The notes under the pieces are model-generated. The model did not search any database, was not told the DNA's origin, and saw nothing but the letters and a program-made list of their open reading frames with translations. This document shows, piece by piece, positions 60,309 through 64,000 of a stretch of DNA of 64,000 nt. Origin of the DNA: Chryseobacterium indologenes (GTDB lineage: Bacteria; Bacteroidota; Bacteroidia; Flavobacteriales; Weeksellaceae). The stretch is taken from positions 1,736,001 through 1,800,000 of the forward strand of contig CP065590.1 in assembly GCA_016025055.1 (NCBI GenBank). Reading direction: 5' to 3'. Positions within the stretch are counted from its first letter, which is position 1; the number at the start of each line of letters is the position of its first letter. A program made the translations under genes and the position numbers.

Positions 60309-61667
60309 TTACACAACTCCTTGAGCCAACATTGCTTCTGCAACTTTTACGAAGCCTGCAATATTTGCCCCTTTCACGTAGTTTACATACCCATCTTCGT
60401 CTTTTCCGTAGTCTCTACAAGCTTTGTGAATACCGATCATGATCTCCTTTAATCTTGCGTCAACCTCTTCAGAAGTCCAGTTCAGACGGATAGAGTTTTG
60501 CGTCATTTCCAATCCTGAAGTAGCAACACCTCCGGCATTGGAAGCTTTACCAGGAGAGAATAATACTTTATTGTCTAAGAAATAGTTGATAGCATCTAGT
60601 GTAGAAGGCATATTTGCTGCTTCAGTAACACAAACACATCCGTTTTCAACTAATACTCTTGCATCTTCTAGGTCTAGTTCGTTTTGAGTTGCAGAAGGGA
60701 ATGCTACATCACACTTCACTTCCCAAGGACGTTTTCCAGCGTGGAATTCAGCAGATGGATATTTTTTAGCATAATCCTCAGCTCTGTTGTTTCCGGAAGA
60801 TCTCAATTCTAATAAATAATCGATTTTTTCTCCGCTGATACCATCTTTATCGTAGATATATCCGTCAGGACCAGAAATAGTCACTACTTTAGCCCCAAGT
60901 TCAGTTGCTTTTTTGATAACTCCCCAAGCTACGTTTCCGAAACCTGATACCGTTACTGTTTTACCCTGGAAATCTTGTCCGATTGTTTTAAGCATCTGCT
61001 CAGCGAAGTATACAACTCCGTATCCTGTAGCTTCAGGACGGATTAATGATCCTCCGTAAGCAAGTCCTTTTCCTGTAAGAACTCCTGTAAATTCGTTTCT
61101 GATTTTTTTATATTGTCCGAAAAGGTAACCGATTTCTCTAGCTCCAACACCAATATCTCCTGCAGGAACGTCTGTTTCAGGACCGATGTGCTTACATAAT
61201 TCTGTCATGAAAGCCTGGCAGAAACGCATTACTTCCATATCAGATTTACCTTGTGGATCGAAATCTGAACCTCCTTTACCACCACCCATCGGCAATGTCG
61301 TTAAAGAGTTTTTGAATACTTGCTCGAAAGCTAAGAACTTAAGAACTGATAAGTTTACAGTAGGATGGAAACGGATTCCCCCTTTGTATGGACCAATAGC
61401 AGAGTTCATTTGAATTCTGAAACCTCTGTTAACCTGAATTTCTCCTTTATCATCAACCCATGGAACTCTGAAGATAATAATTCTTTCAGCTTCAGCCATT
61501 CTTTCAAGCAGCTTCATTCCTGTATATTCTTTCTTGGTAGCAATGAATGGGATTACTGTTACGGCAACTTCTTTTACAGCCTGTAAGAATTCCGGCTCAT
61601 TAGGATTTTTTGCTTCAATTTTTGCAATAAACTCTTGGATTTTCTGGTCAATATTATATTGTTCCAT
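60309..61667 (-). CDS. gdhA: Glutamate dehydrogenase (NADP-type)
   Basis: A 452-residue enzyme from ATG 61667 (MEQYNIDQKIQEFIAKIEAK); an earlier start adds a Lys-rich, non-conserved leader. It converts 2-oxoglutarate and ammonium to glutamate. Visible motifs are the substrate-binding GGIRFHPTVNLSVLKFLAFE, LPMGGGKGGSDFDPQGKSD with the catalytic Lys and Asp, and GKTVTVSGFGNVAWGVIKKA, the dinucleotide-binding fold. Length and SGFGNVAWG are of the hexameric bacterial class. Monocistronic. Confidence 0.96.
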   Translation of the reverse strand: MEQYNIDQKIQEFIAKIEAKNPNEPEFLQAVKEVAVTVIPFIATKKEYTGMKLLERMAEAERIIIFRVPWVDDKGEIQVNRGFRIQMNSAIGPYKGGIRFHPTVNLSVLKFLAFEQVFKNSLTTLPMGGGKGGSDFDPQGKSDMEVMRFCQAFMTELCKHIGPETDVPAGDIGVGAREIGYLFGQYKKIRNEFTGVLTGKGLAYGGSLIRPEATGYGVVYFAEQMLKTIGQDFQGKTVTVSGFGNVAWGVIKKATELGAKVVTISGPDGYIYDKDGISGEKIDYLLELRSSGNNRAEDYAKKYPSAEFHAGKRPWEVKCDVAFPSATQNELDLEDARVLVENGCVCVTEAANMPSTLDAINYFLDNKVLFSPGKASNAGGVATSGLEMTQNSIRLNWTSEEVDARLKEIMIGIHKACRDYGKDEDGYVNYVKGANIAGFVKVAEAMLAQGVV

Positions 61668-61858
61668 TATATTAAGGTTGAATATTATTGTCAACAAATT
61701 TAATTTTTTTTTCAAGATTCACAACACTCTATTTTAAGATTGTTAAAAATTAAATAATAATGTTTCGGAATATTATTAAATTAATAATTTATGATCAAAT
61801 TTTATTAAAAATGAAATGTTATGTATGAAATAATGCAATATTAAGAAATCGTTAAATC

Positions 61859-62968
61859 TTAAATTGCTATAAATTGTCTCCCGGAAAACGATTTTACTTT
61901 CCCTAAAAGCTCCAGTTCAAGAATTATCGGTAATATTTTATAGGAAGGGAGCGAAATTCCCTGTGTCAGATCGTCCAGCGAAATCTGCGGATTATCTTTG
62001 ATGAAATGATATATTGAACCCTGATCTTCAGATAATTGTATTGATGTTTCGCTATGCGGGAAAAGCTCTTCAATTTTTTCTCTCGGATTATTAAAACCAA
62101 GCATCTGTACAAGATCTTTTATACTGGAGATTGCTGTGGCTTTATTTTGGAAAATCAACTGATTACATCCCTGGCTGAAACGGTCTGTTATTTTTCCGGG
62201 AAGGGCAAAAACCTCTCTGTTGTAATCATTGGCAAAGGACGCGGTACTTACAGATCCGCCCCCAAAACCGGTTTCAACGACAATAGTGGCGGGTGAAATT
62301 CCCGCAACAATTCTGTTCCTCTGAATAAAGTTTTCCCGGTCCGGTTTTCTCGAAGAGCTGAATTCCGTGAGAAGTGTGCCTCCCTCGTCCAGTATTTTTT
62401 CTGAAAGTCTTCTGTTTTTTGCAGGATATAAAAACTGAAAACCATGCGCAAGAACTGCAATTGTAGGCTTTTTGTTGTGGATTGACTGCTCATGAACTTC
62501 CTTGTCAACTCCCAGCGCAAGCCCACTGACGGTGGCATATTTTGAGGATTGCGAAGCTTCAAAGAAGTCTTCAATAAATTGCTTGCCGTATGGGGTCATA
62601 TTTCTTGTCCCTACAATACTTACTTTGGGGAGTACATTATCAGGATCTCCTTTTTGATATAAAATAGCAGGAGCATCTGTACATTCGTTCAAAAGGAAAG
62701 GGATTTCATTAAGGAACCTTAATTTGATTTGAATATTATTTTTTTCGCAAAATTTAAGTTCCTTTTCTGCAAATTTCAGATGAGCTTCGTTTCCAATGTC
62801 AGAAACGGTTTTGTAGCCCATGCCTTCTATTTTTTTATAGTTTTTCTTTGCGTTTTTCCATGCTGCCTGAGCACTTCCAAAGGTTCGGACGAGCTTATGA
62901 AAATTGATGTCACCAATCTGGCTGCATTCGCGAAGGGCGATGGCAAAAAGATGTTCTTCGGAAATCAT
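61859..62968 (-). CDS. dprA: DNA processing protein DprA
   Basis: A 369-residue protein. The N-terminal SAM-like part holds ECSQIGDINFHKLVRTFGSA. The Rossmann-like DprA core shows PKVSIVGTRNMTPYGKQFIE, YATVSGLALGVDKEVHEQSI, KPTIAVLAHGFQFLYPAKNR, VETGFGGGSVSTASFANDYN and REVFALPGKITDRFSQGCNQ. A C-terminal winged helix ends the protein. DprA loads RecA on incoming single strands in natural transformation. ComM, another transformation protein, is broken elsewhere in the window. Confidence 0.95.
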   Translation of the reverse strand: MISEEHLFAIALRECSQIGDINFHKLVRTFGSAQAAWKNAKKNYKKIEGMGYKTVSDIGNEAHLKFAEKELKFCEKNNIQIKLRFLNEIPFLLNECTDAPAILYQKGDPDNVLPKVSIVGTRNMTPYGKQFIEDFFEASQSSKYATVSGLALGVDKEVHEQSIHNKKPTIAVLAHGFQFLYPAKNRRLSEKILDEGGTLLTEFSSSRKPDRENFIQRNRIVAGISPATIVVETGFGGGSVSTASFANDYNREVFALPGKITDRFSQGCNQLIFQNKATAISSIKDLVQMLGFNNPREKIEELFPHSETSIQLSEDQGSIYHFIKDNPQISLDDLTQGISLPSYKILPIILELELLGKVKSFSGRQFIAI

Positions 62969-63001
62969 GTGTGTTTTTTTTTCAAATGTAGTAAATAGTT
63001 T

Positions 63002-63768
63002 TTATTTTTTCCTTAGTTCATCCAAATGATCCCAAATATCATCTCTTTTTTTATAGGGAAGTTCGAGGAAATCCTCAGGGTGATTTTCTTTGTATTCCTG
63101 CCATAATTTGTCATCTTTTTCGCTATAATAATTAGGAAATTCCCAGATGAATCTTTTCTTTTTTCTCCTACATTTTTAAACGTAAAGGCGAGAATACTTC
63201 CTACCAGAGCTCCGGAAAGGTGCGCCTGCCAGGATATTTTGCTGGGTTCCTGCATATTATAAAAGAGCTCTTCAGGAAGCATTCCCCATACCAGACTTCC
63301 GTAATATAGTACAACAAGCATCGAGATGGTCAGCAGTTTTGTATTCCACTTGAATACACCGCTGAAGAAAAGGAAAAAAGCAAGGACATACACCACGCCA
63401 CTGGCTCCAATGGTACAGGTGTACATATAATCTCCTGTGAAGATATCAATAGGGGGAAGAAGCCAGACCAAAAGCCCGGTTGCTACCCATCCCATAAGAA
63501 AAACTTTATTGGCGACAAGCGGGTAGAATTGGTATAACAAAAACATCAGTGCCACAATTGGAATTGAGTTTCCTATGATATGATCTATATTTCCGTGAAG
63601 AAGAGGAGAGGTGATAATCCCCAATAATCCTTCAGGCAATAATGGAATAATGGCTCCAAAGCAACTTCCAAAAAAGCCCTGCAGTTGTAAAAAGTACCCG
63701 AACCACATTGCAGATAACATCAGCAACGGATATATAATCGCTCTTTTGGAAATTACATTTTTGAACAT
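63002..63768 (-). CDS. Rhomboid-family intramembrane serine protease, C-terminal frameshift
   Basis: The frame up to KNVGEKRK gives the rhomboid core: ITSPLLHGNIDHIIGNSIPI, TCTIGASGVVYVLAFFLFFS with the catalytic Ser in GASG, and SWQAHLSGALVGSILAF with the His. The visible frame then runs into a nonsense C-terminus; a single missing A near 63153-63164 restores RFIWEFPNYYSEKDDKLWQE, and the real stop is at 63002, for 255 residues. The C-terminal domain is a typical soluble tail. It cleaves membrane proteins within the bilayer. The upstream end at 63769-64000 has no gene I can support. Confidence 0.88.
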
Positions 63769-64000
63769 GAGGATTTTATGTCAAATCAAAAGCCAATGAT
63801 CAATTTCGGAAAATTTGGCGATGAAATTTTTCTACCCATCTGATTTTAAGACAAAAGGTATCAATTTTATATTGTATTACATTTTGTTTTGGCACAGATT
63901 TTATAACTTAGCTACTACAAGTAATAATGTAAACGACAACGGTGAAATTTTTATCGTACTTAATAATTTTTCAAAAAAAATTATATTAACTATTTTTACA

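Noticed and set aside
63013..63150. The 46-residue C-terminus of the rhomboid in the open frame
   Set aside because: The other frame encodes a coherent acidic/aromatic tail ending at 63002, so the open frame is an artefact of a single missing A.

Overview
The window reads as chromosome of a member of the Bacteroidota, most likely a Chryseobacterium-like flavobacterium (Weeksellaceae). Supporting signs are type IX secretion C-terminal sorting domains (9891-10856, 45130-45606), an S46 dipeptidyl-peptidase, DUF4919, DUF6122 and DUF4840-type proteins, PorT-like outer-membrane barrels, low GC, and a general lack of strong Shine-Dalgarno sequences. The genus is an inference from protein style; no rRNA or tRNA gene was seen.

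Layout. 1-449: partial outer-membrane barrel gene, divergent from a complete RND efflux operon (adaptor, AcrB-like pump, TolC-like channel, 755-6464), with repeated GTGAACCGTA half-sites between them. 6539-13630: cupin protein, a DUF4840-like lipoprotein, an ECF sigma factor with an overlapping anti-sigma/barrel gene, a T9SS cargo protein, a siderophore-interacting protein beside a transporter remnant, and a CPA1 antiporter. 13855-31598: comM (yifB), split by a 16.2-kb Tn7-like transposon (14718-30921). 32057-38714: an A-T-R NRPS-like reductase, a spondin-domain lipoprotein and a beta-helix protein. 38771-46452: DUF1905/YdeI, DPP7-type peptidase, META lipoprotein, a large repetitive fibre-like secreted protein with small partners, and a LytTR regulator with an altered phospho-acceptor. 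46644-63768: hflX and following genes, second CPA1 antiporter, AlkD-like glycosylase, an uncharacterised secreted-protein operon, ChaA-like antiporter, truncated haemoglobin, an aerolysin-like lipoprotein, a Kir-type channel, YkgJ, glutamate dehydrogenase, dprA and a rhomboid protease.

The element carries tnsA-tnsB-tnsC-tniQ at its right end and, next to tniQ on the opposite strand, a 578-residue protein that may be TnsE-like. The cargo looks like a defence and stability payload. It comprises (i) a three-gene cassette of a thymidylate-synthase/dCMP-hydroxymethylase-like enzyme, a UDG-fold-like protein and a protein resembling clade 3 alpha-glutamyl/putrescinyl-thymine pyrophosphorylase, (ii) a HigB-like/ImmA-IrrE pair, (iii) a MazG-like pyrophosphohydrolase, (iv) a 29-residue hydrophobic peptide between two hairpins (type I toxin-like), (v) a serine recombinase, (vi) an HNH endonuclease and (vii) a HigB-HigA-SecB toxin-antitoxin-chaperone operon. 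The DNA in the element is visibly more AT-rich than the flanks.

Caution on sequence quality: at least nine genes or gene fragments carry single-base apparent frameshifts, most in A/T or G/C homopolymers, both inside and outside the element. Assembly error is a strong alternative to real decay, so frameshifted genes are listed with the whole reconstructed span.
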